Part shown: piece after piece, positions 42,850-52,642 of the stretch
Numbering within the stretch: position 1 is the stretch's first letter
Layout: each line of letters begins with the position of its first letter
Assembly (NCBI GenBank): GCA_958296115.1
Contig: OY282442.1
Location: forward strand, 406,001-470,000
Length of the DNA: 64,000 nucleotides
From: an uncultured Dehalococcoidia bacterium
GTDB taxonomy: Bacteria > Chloroflexota > Dehalococcoidia > Lucifugimonadales > CAJWER01
Direction of reading: 5' to 3'
Program-made: the position numbers and the translations under genes
Notes under the pieces: model-generated
Database searches by the model: none
Seen by the model: the letters and a program-made list of their open reading frames with translations, nothing else
Told to the model about the DNA's origin: nothing

Positions 42850-43668
42850 TTGACCGCTCCGCCGGCTGGGGCATCCCTCCCGGACCTGCTCGAAAACCTG
42901 GACGCCGCCCTGTCGGCGCTGGCCGAGCGCCCGGCCGGCCTGTTCGTGGATTTCGACGGCACCATCTCCAGGCTCGCGCCCACGCCAAGCGAGGCCGCTG
43001 CGTCCGTCCGTGCGGTCGAATCGCTGGGCCGCCTCGCGCAGAAGCTTCACCTCGTATGCGTGCTGTCGGGCAGGCGGGCGCAGGACATCCGGGACAAGGT
43101 CGGCATCCCCGGCCTGCTCTACGTCGGCAACCACGGCGCGGAGCGCATCGAAAGAGACGCCCGGTACGTCTCGCCCCTGGCCCAAGAGCATCGCGCGGCG
43201 ATGGAGCGCGTGATGCGCGCCCTGCGCAGCCTCGCGCATGTCGAAGGGATGATCTGGGAGCGCAAGGGGTTCAGCGCCGCCGTGCATTACAGGGCGGCAG
43301 CCGACCCGGCCTCCGCTAGGCGTCGCCTTGCGGAGGCCCTGGCGGATACGGACTCGCTGGGCTTGCAGACCTTCTGGGGCAAGATGATACTGGAGATACG
43401 CCCCCCGGCCGCGCCGCACAAGGGTTACGCAATCAGGGCCCTGGTCGAGGAGCGCAACCTCAAAGGCGCCGTCTTCATCGGCGACGACTCGACGGACATA
43501 GACGGCATGAAGGCCATCGCCGACCTGAGGGCGGGCGGGCAGGTCCATGCCATCGGCGCAGCCGTCGTGGACGAATCGACGCCTAGCGCGCTCCTGGAAA
43601 TGGCAGACTTCCGGCTCGCCGGCGTCACCGGCGTCGAGGAGTTCCTGGAGCGGGCCGCCCTGGCCTAG
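42850..43668 (+). CDS. otsB: trehalose-6-phosphate phosphatase
   Basis: About 272 residues from TTG 42850 (MTAPPAGASLPDLLENL); the upstream frame is the end of the epimerase gene read in another frame, so a start here is the simplest reading. HAD-superfamily motif I is LFVDFDGTISRLAPTP (nucleophile Asp near residue 36), motif II/III includes VLSGRRAQDI, and motif IV is FIGDDSTDIDGM near 212. OtsB removes phosphate from trehalose-6-phosphate. The synthase OtsA is not in the window. Confidence 0.85.
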   Translation: MTAPPAGASLPDLLENLDAALSALAERPAGLFVDFDGTISRLAPTPSEAAASVRAVESLGRLAQKLHLVCVLSGRRAQDIRDKVGIPGLLYVGNHGAERIERDARYVSPLAQEHRAAMERVMRALRSLAHVEGMIWERKGFSAAVHYRAAADPASARRRLAEALADTDSLGLQTFWGKMILEIRPPAAPHKGYAIRALVEERNLKGAVFIGDDSTDIDGMKAIADLRAGGQVHAIGAAVVDESTPSALLEMADFRLAGVTGVEEFLERAALA

Positions 43669-43746
43669 CGCTGCTTCAATGTAGTATTGTCGGGTGGACG
43701 TGCGGGAGCTTGATGCGTGCGTCATGGGTTCGATACGGCTCTTCTA

Positions 43747-45750
43747 CTACTCCCCAAGCCAGAACTCCCCCTCCCAGAAGTGGTGGTAACCGCCGGGCAC
43801 GGGAACGTACTGGCCGGTGCTGATTCTGGCGATGTCGTAGTCTGGGAGAGCCGCCATCGCCATACATCTCCCATCGAATATCACGCCGCGCCCGCCGAAA
43901 CCGAAGTCCAGGTTGTCGAAGCCGTGCCGCTTGCGATGGTCGGGAAGGTCGTTCACGTCAACCGGATACACGGCGAGGAAGAACCACGCCTCGGTGTCGG
44001 CGCGGGCGCACGGCTCCCTGACGTAGGCCAGCGTGTTTTCTCCGAAATATACGTCGAAGTCGGAGCGGATTGCTGGTTCGCCGGACACCAGCTCCTCGTA
44101 GGCGGGGCGGGCCGCCAGTTCGCTGGACTCTTTGATGTTCCCAATCAGAGCGATACCGTATCTTCCGTCGTCAGCAATGACGCGCTCAACTGAAACTTGC
44201 TCGCCCAGCAGCTCCAATTCCTCCAGTATCGATATTTCGTCATAGACCAGGAAGATTCTATCTGGAACATTGGGGAACAAGGCGACTAAATCGACCATCT
44301 CACGGAGACACGGGCGGAGACCCGGTTCGGCGGAGGCCTTACACCACCAGACGGTCCCATAGTAGTAATTGTCTGGGCTTCCCTCTTCTCCGAGGTAGAA
44401 TTGGATGGACGGGACTGCCCACGGCACTGCGAAAACCATGTCCTCTTCCCGCACTCGTTCTTCCAGTACGGTAAAAATGGATTTGATGTTTTGACGTGTC
44501 TCGTACGGACTGTCCTGCCTCATCGCGCCCACCCCGGCCAAGGCTATTGCGCCAGCCGCCGCAACGGCCAGCGCCGGAGCCAGCCACGCCCGGCGCGTGA
44601 GCGAGGACAGATAACCGGCTGTCCAATGAAACGCAACGCCGACCGCCAAGAATATGACCGGCCCCAGATAGAGGTTTTGGCGAATCCTTCCCAGAGGGTA
44701 AATGGTCAGCAGGGCGGCGAAAAGGGCGATGCCAACTGCCAGCAGGGCCAGGGTTGCAATGGCATCGAATCGCCGCCTCTTCAGGGATGCCATCAGCATA
44801 AGGGCCAATGCCCCAACCGCCAATACGGCAACGGCTTCCGGCAAATGATAGGTCAATAACCTCCGAATCCCATCAATCGAAAACTCGAAGATTGCGGGCG
44901 CATCGAATCCTCCCTGGTAGTAAGACGCCGCTAAATAACCATCCGAGCCGTAGCCCCCTTCCTGCCACTGATAGCGCAGAGTAACCGCGTAGCTTATGGC
45001 GCACCCCGCCAGAAAGCACGCTGCAGGCCAGAGCAGGGCGATGCGCCGCTCGAGCCAATTGCGAATCCGGCTCAGGTATGTATTCCCTTCCGGCGCCGCC
45101 AAAGTCGGAGGGGGTAGAACGATAGCGGCGCCAATGACAGCAACGCCGAACAGCGCCAAGCCGTACTGGAGCAATGGCGCGAGGAACAGCGAAACGCAGA
45201 GCAAAGCCTTCGCCTTCCGGCCGTCCCGCAGATACCACAGCAGTCCCGCTATCATCAGCGCGGCCAGCAGCGCGTCGATGGAGTATTCCCGCGCATCCTG
45301 GGCGTGTTCTATGGCGGCAACGGAAAGAGTCGCCAGCAGCGCCGCCAGAAACGCGGCCCACCGGGCAACTCCCAGGCGCGGCAACAAGAATAACATCACG
45401 GCCACGGTCAAGACGCTGGCCGTAGCCGGAAGAAAGCGGATGCTGAAGGCGGAGACATCCACTTTCTGGACCGCCCACAGCGCCAGGGGATACAGGATAG
45501 GCGAGGAGTTGCGTTGGCGGGTATTGTGGACTACTTCCGAGAGAGCGCCCCTCGAATTATTGGCGGCAACCGCTTCGTCATACCATGCGGAATTCCCCGG
45601 CAGGTCATAGAAGCGCAGCCCCGCCGCCACCAGGAGCAGGCACACGAACGCCGCAAGGAGAGGGAGATACCCCCCCCCCCCGTACTCATGTTCTGATAGC
45701 GCGCGGCCAAGGCGCGCCAGACTGCCAGGCCGAAGCAAATCCCATTGCAA
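43747..45750 (-). CDS. GT39/ArnT-like membrane glycosyltransferase with a poly-G tract
   Basis: 667 residues from TTG 45750, with GGAGG eight bases upstream. About 10-12 membrane helices and a C-terminal periplasmic-type domain (from about 440). WYDEAVAANN near residue 57 is the GT-C luminal acidic motif, which in GT39/GT83 enzymes carries the catalytic Asp. These enzymes transfer a sugar from a polyprenyl-phosphate donor to lipid or protein. Residues 24-27 are four Gly encoded by exactly 12 G in a row (45670-45681). Slippage there would shift the frame at the very start, as in phase-variable loci. Confidence 0.7.
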   Translation of the reverse strand: MQWDLLRPGSLARLGRALSEHEYGGGGYLPLLAAFVCLLLVAAGLRFYDLPGNSAWYDEAVAANNSRGALSEVVHNTRQRNSSPILYPLALWAVQKVDVSAFSIRFLPATASVLTVAVMLFLLPRLGVARWAAFLAALLATLSVAAIEHAQDAREYSIDALLAALMIAGLLWYLRDGRKAKALLCVSLFLAPLLQYGLALFGVAVIGAAIVLPPPTLAAPEGNTYLSRIRNWLERRIALLWPAACFLAGCAISYAVTLRYQWQEGGYGSDGYLAASYYQGGFDAPAIFEFSIDGIRRLLTYHLPEAVAVLAVGALALMLMASLKRRRFDAIATLALLAVGIALFAALLTIYPLGRIRQNLYLGPVIFLAVGVAFHWTAGYLSSLTRRAWLAPALAVAAAGAIALAGVGAMRQDSPYETRQNIKSIFTVLEERVREEDMVFAVPWAVPSIQFYLGEEGSPDNYYYGTVWWCKASAEPGLRPCLREMVDLVALFPNVPDRIFLVYDEISILEELELLGEQVSVERVIADDGRYGIALIGNIKESSELAARPAYEELVSGEPAIRSDFDVYFGENTLAYVREPCARADTEAWFFLAVYPVDVNDLPDHRKRHGFDNLDFGFGGRGVIFDGRCMAMAALPDYDIARISTGQYVPVPGGYHHFWEGEFWLGE
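45670..45681. repeat. homopolymer tract of 12 C (12 G on the coding strand)
   Basis: A single run of 12 C inside the 5' end of the glycosyltransferase gene. It is the longest mononucleotide run I see in the window, and the reading frame depends on its length. Runs of this size slip readily in replication and also in sequencing. Confidence 0.8.
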
Positions 45751-45863
45751 TTACTGCGCCTCCATCTTCCGCTGATATTCTGCCTACGCCTATGGCGCAA
45801 ACATATGACGCCGACCCAATGACGACGCCAGATAGTCTAACCATATCTCATGCCATTGCAACT

Positions 45864-48800
45864 CTAGCGCGCTTGGCGCATCGCGCCCAGCCGGGCTGAC
45901 AGCCCGTTGACGCTGCGCTCCTCCACGTGAGCCCCCTCCGGCGGGGTCCCGCGCCTGACGTCGTCGGCCAGCGTCTCCTGGCGAATGTACCCGGCGTGCA
46001 GACCTATCACCTCGTCCAGGGCCGCGTCGCCCTCGTAATAGACGACTATGCGGTCGGTGATGTCGAAGTCCGCGGCTCGGCGCATGTTCTGCAGCAGATG
46101 CACCAGCTCCCGCGCGGCGCCTTCGAGCCGGAGCTCGGGGCTGATATCCGTTGGAACCGCCACGGTGTAGCCGCCCTCGGAGGCGACCGAGTAGCCCTCT
46201 ATCGCGCCGCTCGCAACCACGAGCTCGTCCGGCTCCAGGGTGAAAGCGCCGACGGGGACCGGCTTGCCGGACTGCGCGAGCGCCGCAACCTCCGCCAGAT
46301 CGGATTTCTCCAGCGCCGCGCTCACCTCCTTCGTGCGGGGGCCGTACTTCGGCCCGACCTTGGAGAAGTCCAGGCGCACGTCGAAGCGCGACACTTGGCT
46401 CTCGTCATCGAGCACGCTCAGCTCTTTCACGTTCAGCTCGTCCCGGACCTGGGAGGCCACGCTATCGAGCCTCATCTCCTCGGACGCGGAGCGCAGCTTC
46501 ACCAAGGCGCGCTCGACGGGCTGGCGCACCTTGACGCCGGCCTGGCTCCTGGCCGCCCTGCCGAGGCTCGACAGCCTCATGGCGAGCCGCGCCGCGCTCG
46601 ACAGGCCGCCGTCTATGAGCGACTCATCGGCTTCGGGGAACGCCTCCAGGTGGACGCTCTCCCGCGCGTCGGCTATCGGAGCGGCCAGGTTCCTGTACAT
46701 GCTCTCCGTGACGAACGGGATGAATGGGGCCAGCAGCCTGGCGAGGGTCGTCAGGCACTCGTACAGGGTCGTGTAGGCTGCCAGCTTGTCCTGGTCGGCG
46801 TCGCTCTTCCAGAAGCGGCGTCGGCTGCGGCGGACGTACCAGTTGGACAGATCCTCGACGAACGCCTCTATCCTTCGCGCGGCGGGCTCCGGCTCGTAGC
46901 CGTCGAGCGACTGCGTGACCGACTGCGTGAGGCTGTTGAGCTCCGAGAGTATCCAGCGGTCGAGCTCCGGCCTCTCGCCCGCAGGCGGACCGCCGGCGCT
47001 CGGGTCGTAGCCGTCTATGTTGGCGTAGGTTACGAAGAACGAGTAGATGTTCCATAGCGGTATGATGAAGCGCCGCCGCACCTCGTCGGCGGTACTGAAT
47101 CCGAAGTTCAGGTTCGCGACCGGGCTCTGGCGCGAGTAGAGCCAGCGCATCGAGTCCACGCCCATCTTCTCCGCGCCGTCCTCGAACCAGATGGCGTTGC
47201 CCTTGCTCTTGTGCATCTCCTCGCCCTTCCCGTCCCGCATCGTCGCGTAGCTGTAGAGATTGCGGAACGGCTCCGTGTCCTCCAGCGCCGTGCTCATGAC
47301 CAGCAGGGAGTAGAACCAGCCCCGGAACTGGCCCGGAAAGCTCTCCGATATCCAGTCGGCGGGGAACCACTGCTTCCAGTAATCCCGGTCGTTCCGGTAG
47401 CCTATGGTCGAGTATGGGACGATGCCGGCGTCGAGCCAGACGTTGCCCACGTCCTTGATGCGCGGTACGACCGCCTCGCATTCGGAGCACTGGATCTTGA
47501 CGGCGTCTATCCAGGGCCTATGGGGCGAGTGGCCGGCGAAATCGTCCCAGCCCTCGACGGCCCGCGCCTCCAGCTCCGTCTCGCTTCCGATGACTTCCAC
47601 GTGGCCGCAGTCGCCGCACTTGAAGACGGGCAGGGCCAGCCCCCAGAAGCGCTTCTTCGAGATCATCCAGTCGTCCATGTTGCGCAGCCAGTCGAGCTCG
47701 CGCTGGAGTCCGAACTCCGGTATCCAGCGAACCCGCCGAGCGACGTCGGCGATCTTGTCGCGGAGCTCGTCCATCGAGATGAACCACTCGTCAACCAGCC
47801 TGAACACGACCTCGGTGTCGCACCTCCAGCAGACGGGGTACCTGTGGGTATAATCCTCGAGCCTGAAGAAGGCGCCCTTCGCCTTCAGGCTCTCGTAGAT
47901 CCCGTCGTTGACCTCGAACACGCTCCTGCCCGTGAGCCAGTCGAACCCGTCCACGAAGACGCCAAATTCGTCGAGCGGAGCTATGACGGCGAGTCCCGTC
48001 TGCTTGCTGATCTTGAAGTCCTCCGCGCCCGCTCCTGGGGCCGTATGCACGATTCCGGTGCCCTCCGACTCGCTGACCTCTTCCCACAGGACCACGCGAT
48101 GCTCCACGCCGCGCTGGGAGGGCAGCTCGTCGAACGGGCCGCGGTAGCGCAGGCCATCCAAGGCCCGGCCCGGCATCTCCTCGATGACCTCGTAGCCGCG
48201 CTTGATCTCCGACAGCCGGCTCTTGAGCGCGTACAGGACCTCGCCGTCTTCGGTTAGGACCTTCGCGTAGGCCAGGTCCGGATGGACGTAAGCGCCCGTG
48301 TTGCTGGTGAGCGTCCACGGCGTCGTCGTCCAGACGAGCAGCGATTCCCCCTCTCGGTCGAGCAGCGGAAACATCAGGTACAGCCCGGGGTGGACCATCT
48401 CCCGGTACCCCTCGGTTACGACCTCCTGCTGGGATAGCCCGGTGCCGCATCTCGGGCACCAGGGCATGACGTCCGTGCCCTCGTAGATCCAGCCGCGCTC
48501 GTGGCACACCTTGAGGAAGTGCCAGATGGTGTAATTGTTCTCGTCGGACATGGTGAAGTAGGAGTTGTCCCAGTCCATCCAGTAGCCCAAGCGAATCGAC
48601 TGGCCGGTCTGGACGGCTGCGTACTTGCGGACGCGCTCCTTGCACAGCTCCACGAACCTCTCGACGCCGAACTGCTCGATCTCACGCTTGGAGTCGAGCC
48701 CCAGCTCCTTCTCGACCTCCACCTCCACCCAGAGGCCCTGGCAGTCGAAGCCGTTCTGGTAGCGCTGCCGAAAGCCCTTCATGGTCTTGTAGCGCTGGAA

Positions 48801-49004
48801 CATGTCCTTGTACGTGCGGCCCCAGGCGTGGTGAACGCCCATGGGGTTGTTCGCGGTGATCGGCCCGTCTATGAACGAGAACCGCTTGGGCGAATCCTCG
48901 TTGCGCCTCAGGTACTTCTCGACTATCCCGGCCTCTTCCCACCACCGGAGAATCTCCCGCTCCATCGCGGGGAAGTCCATCTTCGGATCGACAGGCTCGA
49001 ACAT
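45864..49004 (-). CDS. ileS: isoleucyl-tRNA synthetase
   Basis: A 1046-residue class I synthetase. HIGH-like motif is PMGVHHAWGR near residue 54 and KMSKS-like is MHKSKGN near 600, with the WRCDTEVVFRLVDEWFIS segment in the editing/connective region. The overall length and sequence are of the larger, eukaryote-like type (IleRS2), often associated with natural mupirocin resistance. ATG 49004 has GGAGAG upstream. A T-box leader immediately upstream controls it by tRNA-Ile charging. It stands apart from other synthetases. Confidence 0.94.
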   Translation of the reverse strand: MFEPVDPKMDFPAMEREILRWWEEAGIVEKYLRRNEDSPKRFSFIDGPITANNPMGVHHAWGRTYKDMFQRYKTMKGFRQRYQNGFDCQGLWVEVEVEKELGLDSKREIEQFGVERFVELCKERVRKYAAVQTGQSIRLGYWMDWDNSYFTMSDENNYTIWHFLKVCHERGWIYEGTDVMPWCPRCGTGLSQQEVVTEGYREMVHPGLYLMFPLLDREGESLLVWTTTPWTLTSNTGAYVHPDLAYAKVLTEDGEVLYALKSRLSEIKRGYEVIEEMPGRALDGLRYRGPFDELPSQRGVEHRVVLWEEVSESEGTGIVHTAPGAGAEDFKISKQTGLAVIAPLDEFGVFVDGFDWLTGRSVFEVNDGIYESLKAKGAFFRLEDYTHRYPVCWRCDTEVVFRLVDEWFISMDELRDKIADVARRVRWIPEFGLQRELDWLRNMDDWMISKKRFWGLALPVFKCGDCGHVEVIGSETELEARAVEGWDDFAGHSPHRPWIDAVKIQCSECEAVVPRIKDVGNVWLDAGIVPYSTIGYRNDRDYWKQWFPADWISESFPGQFRGWFYSLLVMSTALEDTEPFRNLYSYATMRDGKGEEMHKSKGNAIWFEDGAEKMGVDSMRWLYSRQSPVANLNFGFSTADEVRRRFIIPLWNIYSFFVTYANIDGYDPSAGGPPAGERPELDRWILSELNSLTQSVTQSLDGYEPEPAARRIEAFVEDLSNWYVRRSRRRFWKSDADQDKLAAYTTLYECLTTLARLLAPFIPFVTESMYRNLAAPIADARESVHLEAFPEADESLIDGGLSSAARLAMRLSSLGRAARSQAGVKVRQPVERALVKLRSASEEMRLDSVASQVRDELNVKELSVLDDESQVSRFDVRLDFSKVGPKYGPRTKEVSAALEKSDLAEVAALAQSGKPVPVGAFTLEPDELVVASGAIEGYSVASEGGYTVAVPTDISPELRLEGAARELVHLLQNMRRAADFDITDRIVVYYEGDAALDEVIGLHAGYIRQETLADDVRRGTPPEGAHVEERSVNGLSARLGAMRQAR

Positions 49005-49030
49005 TCTCTACTCTCCTTGCCGCAGGCAAC

Positions 49031-49061
49031 AAAAAATCCCGCCCCTGGCTAGGGACGGGAT
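49031..49061 (-). terminator. intrinsic terminator of the ileS T-box
   Basis: ATCCCGTCCC-TAGCCA-GGGGCGGGAT followed by TTTTTT (49036-49031), a GC-rich stem and U-run. It competes with the antiterminator that includes the GGTGG...CCGCGG region. ileS starts 27 bp downstream. Confidence 0.88.
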
Positions 49062-49325
49062 GCTCATATCCCGCGGTACCACCCCGCTTCCCCGCGGCTC
49101 TCGGCCATGGGGCGCTCACTGCCCGACCTGTTATCGGGCCGCCTCTGCTAACGGTCGGCGATACCGGCGGAGCCTACTCGGCATACGAGGCGAACGCCCT
49201 CTGCCTTTCGGTCCGCAGCTCAGGAGTGATATTCACGGGGCCGGCCTGCGCCTGCTCTCACCAAACCAGGCTCGCTTTGCCGCCGCTCGCCCCGCTACTC
49301 GTCTCCATCACAGCCTTCACGCAAA
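49031..49325 (-). promoter_or_regulatory. T-box riboswitch controlling ileS
   Basis: On the minus strand, the T-box core GGTGGTACCGCGG is at 49083-49071. The specifier codon is probably ATC (49230-49228) within GAATATCACTCC, which matches tRNA-Ile. Stem I begins near 49325 (AGGCTTTGCGTGAAGGC). The terminator hairpin follows at 49061-49031. Uncharged tRNA-Ile would pair with the UGG(U) bulge and favour the antiterminator, turning on ileS. Confidence 0.9.
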
Positions 49326-49459
49326 GCCTACCGCAGAGGCGAGGCGCTGTCAAGAAAATTTCGACGTGATGCATCTGGCCGCGGTGGGATCCAGAAATAC
49401 CCAACGGCGCGGGTTTGTGATAGAGTGCTGCCCAGCTCGCCCGGAACAGGAGGCGCAAG

Positions 49460-50551
49460 GTGAAGACATATCGCGCGGCGGTCGTTGGATGCAGCCGCAT
49501 AGGTGGGTTCATCGACAACGAGATAGTCGGCTCTCCGACCAGGCTGCCGGCGTCGCACGCAGCCGCATACGAGGCGCATGGGCGCGTTCATCTCGTTGCG
49601 TGCTCGGACGTGCGCGAGGACGTGATGGAGAAGTTCGGCGAGCGCTACGACATCCCCAAGGAGCGCCAGTACACCGACTACAAGGAGATGATGGCAAGCG
49701 AGGCGCCGGACATCGTGAGCATCGCCACCCAGCCGGAGCCGCGCGCCGAGATCGCCGTCTGGCTGGCCGACAACGGGGCCAAGGCTATCTACGCGGAGAA
49801 GGCCATGGCGGCGTCCATGGCCGAGGCCGACGCGATGGTGGAGGCGTGCGAGAGGAACGGCGTAGTGTTCAACTTGGGCGCTAACCGCCGATGGAGCCCA
49901 AGGTACGACGCGATGAAGAGGGTCATAGACAGCGGCGAGATGGGGAGCCTCACGACGCTCATCAGCTACTCGTTCGGCTCGCTGTTCAACACGGCCAGCC
50001 ACTGGATAGACCTTCTGCTGAGGCTGAACGGCGACCACCAAGCGCTGTGGGTACAGGGCAACCTGCTGGACGCCGCCGACGTCTTCGAGGGCGACCGGCT
50101 GAAGGAGGACCCGCAGGCAGAGGGCATAATCGAGTTCGAGAACGGCGTTACCGCCTACTGCCTACAGACCGGCAGGGGCAGCGAGCACGAGGCCGTGTTG
50201 GAACGCGGCACGGTCAGCGCGCTGTCCGACGGGACCGAGTGGCTCGTCCGCAAGGAGGGGCCGAAGGACGCGATGGGGCGTCCCGGCCCGCTCACCCCCG
50301 CGGAGTTCCCAAGCTTCGCCGACTCCAGCTCCGCCCTCGGAATAGTGGACGACCTGGTACACGCCCTGGACACGGGGGAGCCGCCGCGCGGCGGCGTCCG
50401 GGTGGCGCGCCAGAGCACGGAGTTGATATTCGCCTTCATCGAGTCGCACCAGCGAGGCGGCGCAAGGGTGGACATACCCCTGAAAGGGAGCCGATACCAG
50501 CTCAGGCGAGACCGCGCCCCCCGACAGCCGAGGTACGAGCCGGTCGGGTAG
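49460..50551 (+). CDS. Gfo/Idh/MocA-family oxidoreductase
   Basis: 363 residues from GTG 49460 with AGGAGG upstream. The N-terminal Rossmann segment is YRAAVVGCSRIGGFID, followed by DIVSIATQPEPRAEIAVWLADNGAKAIYAEKAMAAS (the EKP motif reads EKA here) near 85-125, and SHWIDLLLRLNG near 180 carries the catalytic His. It oxidises or epimerises a sugar or inositol derivative with NAD(P). EKA instead of EKP is a mild departure from the family. It diverges from ileS over the T-box region. Confidence 0.85.
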   Translation: MKTYRAAVVGCSRIGGFIDNEIVGSPTRLPASHAAAYEAHGRVHLVACSDVREDVMEKFGERYDIPKERQYTDYKEMMASEAPDIVSIATQPEPRAEIAVWLADNGAKAIYAEKAMAASMAEADAMVEACERNGVVFNLGANRRWSPRYDAMKRVIDSGEMGSLTTLISYSFGSLFNTASHWIDLLLRLNGDHQALWVQGNLLDAADVFEGDRLKEDPQAEGIIEFENGVTAYCLQTGRGSEHEAVLERGTVSALSDGTEWLVRKEGPKDAMGRPGPLTPAEFPSFADSSSALGIVDDLVHALDTGEPPRGGVRVARQSTELIFAFIESHQRGGARVDIPLKGSRYQLRRDRAPRQPRYEPVG

Positions 50552-50559
50552 CGGCCTGC

Positions 50560-51171
50560 TTACAGGCCCTCTCGCATCGAGGCCCGGTTGTGTAGGGCGC
50601 CGGCCAGCGCGCTGAGCAACTGCTTCATCGTCTCCACGTCGCGGCCATGCTCGCTGTTGGCGCGCCAGGACAGCATCGCGTTGCCTTGGTCTCTGGCCTT
50701 GTGCAGATTTGCCCACACTCGCAACTCCGCATTCCCATCTTCAATGGTGGTGATGCGGTCGACGTCGTCGAGCATATGCATGACGATGTAGGGCACGCCG
50801 GCGCTCTCGTGTCCATCACCTATCTGGATTATGGCGTACTGGGTCAGGATAACGGCCCATGGGTAAGTGTTGTATTCTGGGCCGGTGGGGAAGAATGGGC
50901 GCTGGACGCCTGGGCCGCCTATGAAGAAGAACGAGCGCTCGACCGCAAGGTCTCCATATATCTGAGTGCAGAGGTCCACAAGTCTCTCGAATCGGTGACT
51001 CTGTCCCTCCCACTGCTCTTGTAGCTGTCCCTCCCATTGCTGGAGTCGATCACGTTCCATTCTTTGAGCTCGACCCATCCTTTGAACTTTGTCCGTCAGA
51101 ATTGGGCCCAAGACCGGAACATGGCTTTTCAGAGCCTGTTTCAACTCGACGGCTGCCTCATCGAACCTCAC
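50560..51171 (-). CDS. hypothetical protein downstream of a class III aminotransferase
   Basis: About 203 residues from GTG 51171 (a TTG at 51195 would add eight), because AGGAGG lies correctly upstream of it. The first 65 residues are helical and charged with Gln-rich repeats (WEGQLQEQWEGQ), suggesting a short coiled coil; the rest has FFFIGGPGVQRPFF and NTYPWAVILTQYAII stretches. I recognise no family. It follows the aminotransferase by 27 bp on the same strand and converges with the oxidoreductase. Confidence 0.5.
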   Translation of the reverse strand: MRFDEAAVELKQALKSHVPVLGPILTDKVQRMGRAQRMERDRLQQWEGQLQEQWEGQSHRFERLVDLCTQIYGDLAVERSFFFIGGPGVQRPFFPTGPEYNTYPWAVILTQYAIIQIGDGHESAGVPYIVMHMLDDVDRITTIEDGNAELRVWANLHKARDQGNAMLSWRANSEHGRDVETMKQLLSALAGALHNRASMREGL

Positions 51172-51198
51172 AGCGACCTCCTGCGGCCTGCCCAACGC

Positions 51199-52533
51199 CT
51201 ATGTTACGAACCTTCGGAAGGGTTCGCGCTTGGGGTCCACCTCGAGGAGGTTGTCGAGGTCGCCTTCGAGGGCCTGGATGACTATCTTGAAGACGTCCTC
51301 GGCTGCGTCGGCTGTCTGCTGGATGTCGTCGTCGGTGTGAGCGAGGGTGGGCATGAAGCTCGTGAACGTGTGTATGCCGCGCCTCGCCATCTCCTGGACG
51401 AACAGCGTGTTGACCTTGGATGTCATGGATGCGTCGGGGACGTCGAAGTTGACGTAGCACCTGAAGTGCCAGCCGGATACGCTGGCGGGCACGCCCGCCG
51501 AGTCTATCGCGCCCTGCATGGCCGTCCGCATCTTTTCGCCCAGCGCCTCGAACTGCGCCACCGAGTCGCGGCGCTTCAGCTCTGTGATGGTGGCGAGAGA
51601 CGCGGCGAGTCCCACGTTGTCGCTCCAGTATGAGCTGGATATGAACATGCGGGCGGCGAGCTCCATCGAGTCGCGGGAGCCTACGACGACGCCCATCGGG
51701 TAGCCGTTGGTCATCGCCTTGGCGAACACGGACATGTCGGGCGTTACGCCGGTGTACTCCTGAATGCCGCCTATCCGGGTGCGCCAGCCGCAGGACACCT
51801 CGTCGAAGATGAGGATGGCGTCGTTGGCGCGGGCTATCTCCTTGACGCCCTCCAGGTAGCCTTCAGGGGGCAGGTCGGAGCGGAGCGGCTCCATCATGAC
51901 CGCCGCGACCTCGCCGCTGTTCTCCGCGAACAGCTTCTCCAGGTTGTCCAAGTCGCCGTAGGTGAATGGCAGCGCGGTGCCCGCGAGGGCCTTTGGCACG
52001 CCGATGGGTTCGATGCCGGTGATGGGGAACTCGCCGGTATCCGGGTCGGCCAGGTAATTGACCGACTGGTACCAGTCGTGCCAGCCGTGGTAGCCAGAGA
52101 AGAGTATCTTGTCGCGGCCGGTGGCGCCCCTGGCTATCTTGACAGCGACGGCGCAGGCTTCGCCGCCGCCCTTGCAGTAGCGGACCATCTCGGCGCTGGG
52201 GATGGTCTCAATGAGGAGCTCGGCAAGCTCGACCTCCATGGGGCTGTTGACGGTGTAGAGGCTGCCGCGGTCGATCTGCCGCTTGACGGCGCCATCCACG
52301 GCCTCGTCCGCGTGGCCGAGGATGACGGCGCTGACGCAGTTGACCCAGTCGATGTACTCGTTGCCGTCCACGTCCACGAAGCGCGAGCCCTTGGCGCCCT
52401 GGGCGTATACGGGGCTGACGCCCTCCGCGAATTGGCTGGCCCTGCGGCTGACGAGCTGGGTCCGGCCCGGGATCAGCTCTCCCGCGCGGTCGTAGAGCTC
52501 CATAGACTTCCTGACCCTATCGTCTATGACCAT
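51199..52533 (-). CDS. class III PLP aminotransferase (glutamate-1-semialdehyde aminomutase-like)
   Basis: A 444-residue fold-type I enzyme. LIPGRTQLVSRR lies near the start, the PLP-binding FDEVSCGWR near residue 246 (Asp), and FAKAMTNGYPMG near 268 with the Schiff-base Lys. It is similar to HemL and to the larger group of omega-aminotransferases. HemL itself has a more conserved GEVGGGLPVG-type segment, so this is more likely a catabolic relative. A hypothetical gene follows it; the primosome block lies upstream on the same strand but about 100 bp away. Confidence 0.82.
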   Translation of the reverse strand: MVIDDRVRKSMELYDRAGELIPGRTQLVSRRASQFAEGVSPVYAQGAKGSRFVDVDGNEYIDWVNCVSAVILGHADEAVDGAVKRQIDRGSLYTVNSPMEVELAELLIETIPSAEMVRYCKGGGEACAVAVKIARGATGRDKILFSGYHGWHDWYQSVNYLADPDTGEFPITGIEPIGVPKALAGTALPFTYGDLDNLEKLFAENSGEVAAVMMEPLRSDLPPEGYLEGVKEIARANDAILIFDEVSCGWRTRIGGIQEYTGVTPDMSVFAKAMTNGYPMGVVVGSRDSMELAARMFISSSYWSDNVGLAASLATITELKRRDSVAQFEALGEKMRTAMQGAIDSAGVPASVSGWHFRCYVNFDVPDASMTSKVNTLFVQEMARRGIHTFTSFMPTLAHTDDDIQQTADAAEDVFKIVIQALEGDLDNLLEVDPKREPFRRFVT

Positions 52534-52642
52534 GTTGCGCCTCCCTCGGGCTGGTGTGCTGGTGAGTCTATCCTGTGAAGGCGGGGCCGGGCAAGTTCGA
52601 GCGCAGATTCAGCCATGGGCAATGGCATCTCTAATGGCGCGG

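Noticed and set aside
45670-45681. Poly-C tract as a frameshift that breaks the gene
   Set aside because: The frame is open through the tract with 12 bases and the start has a good ribosome site, so the gene is taken as intact.
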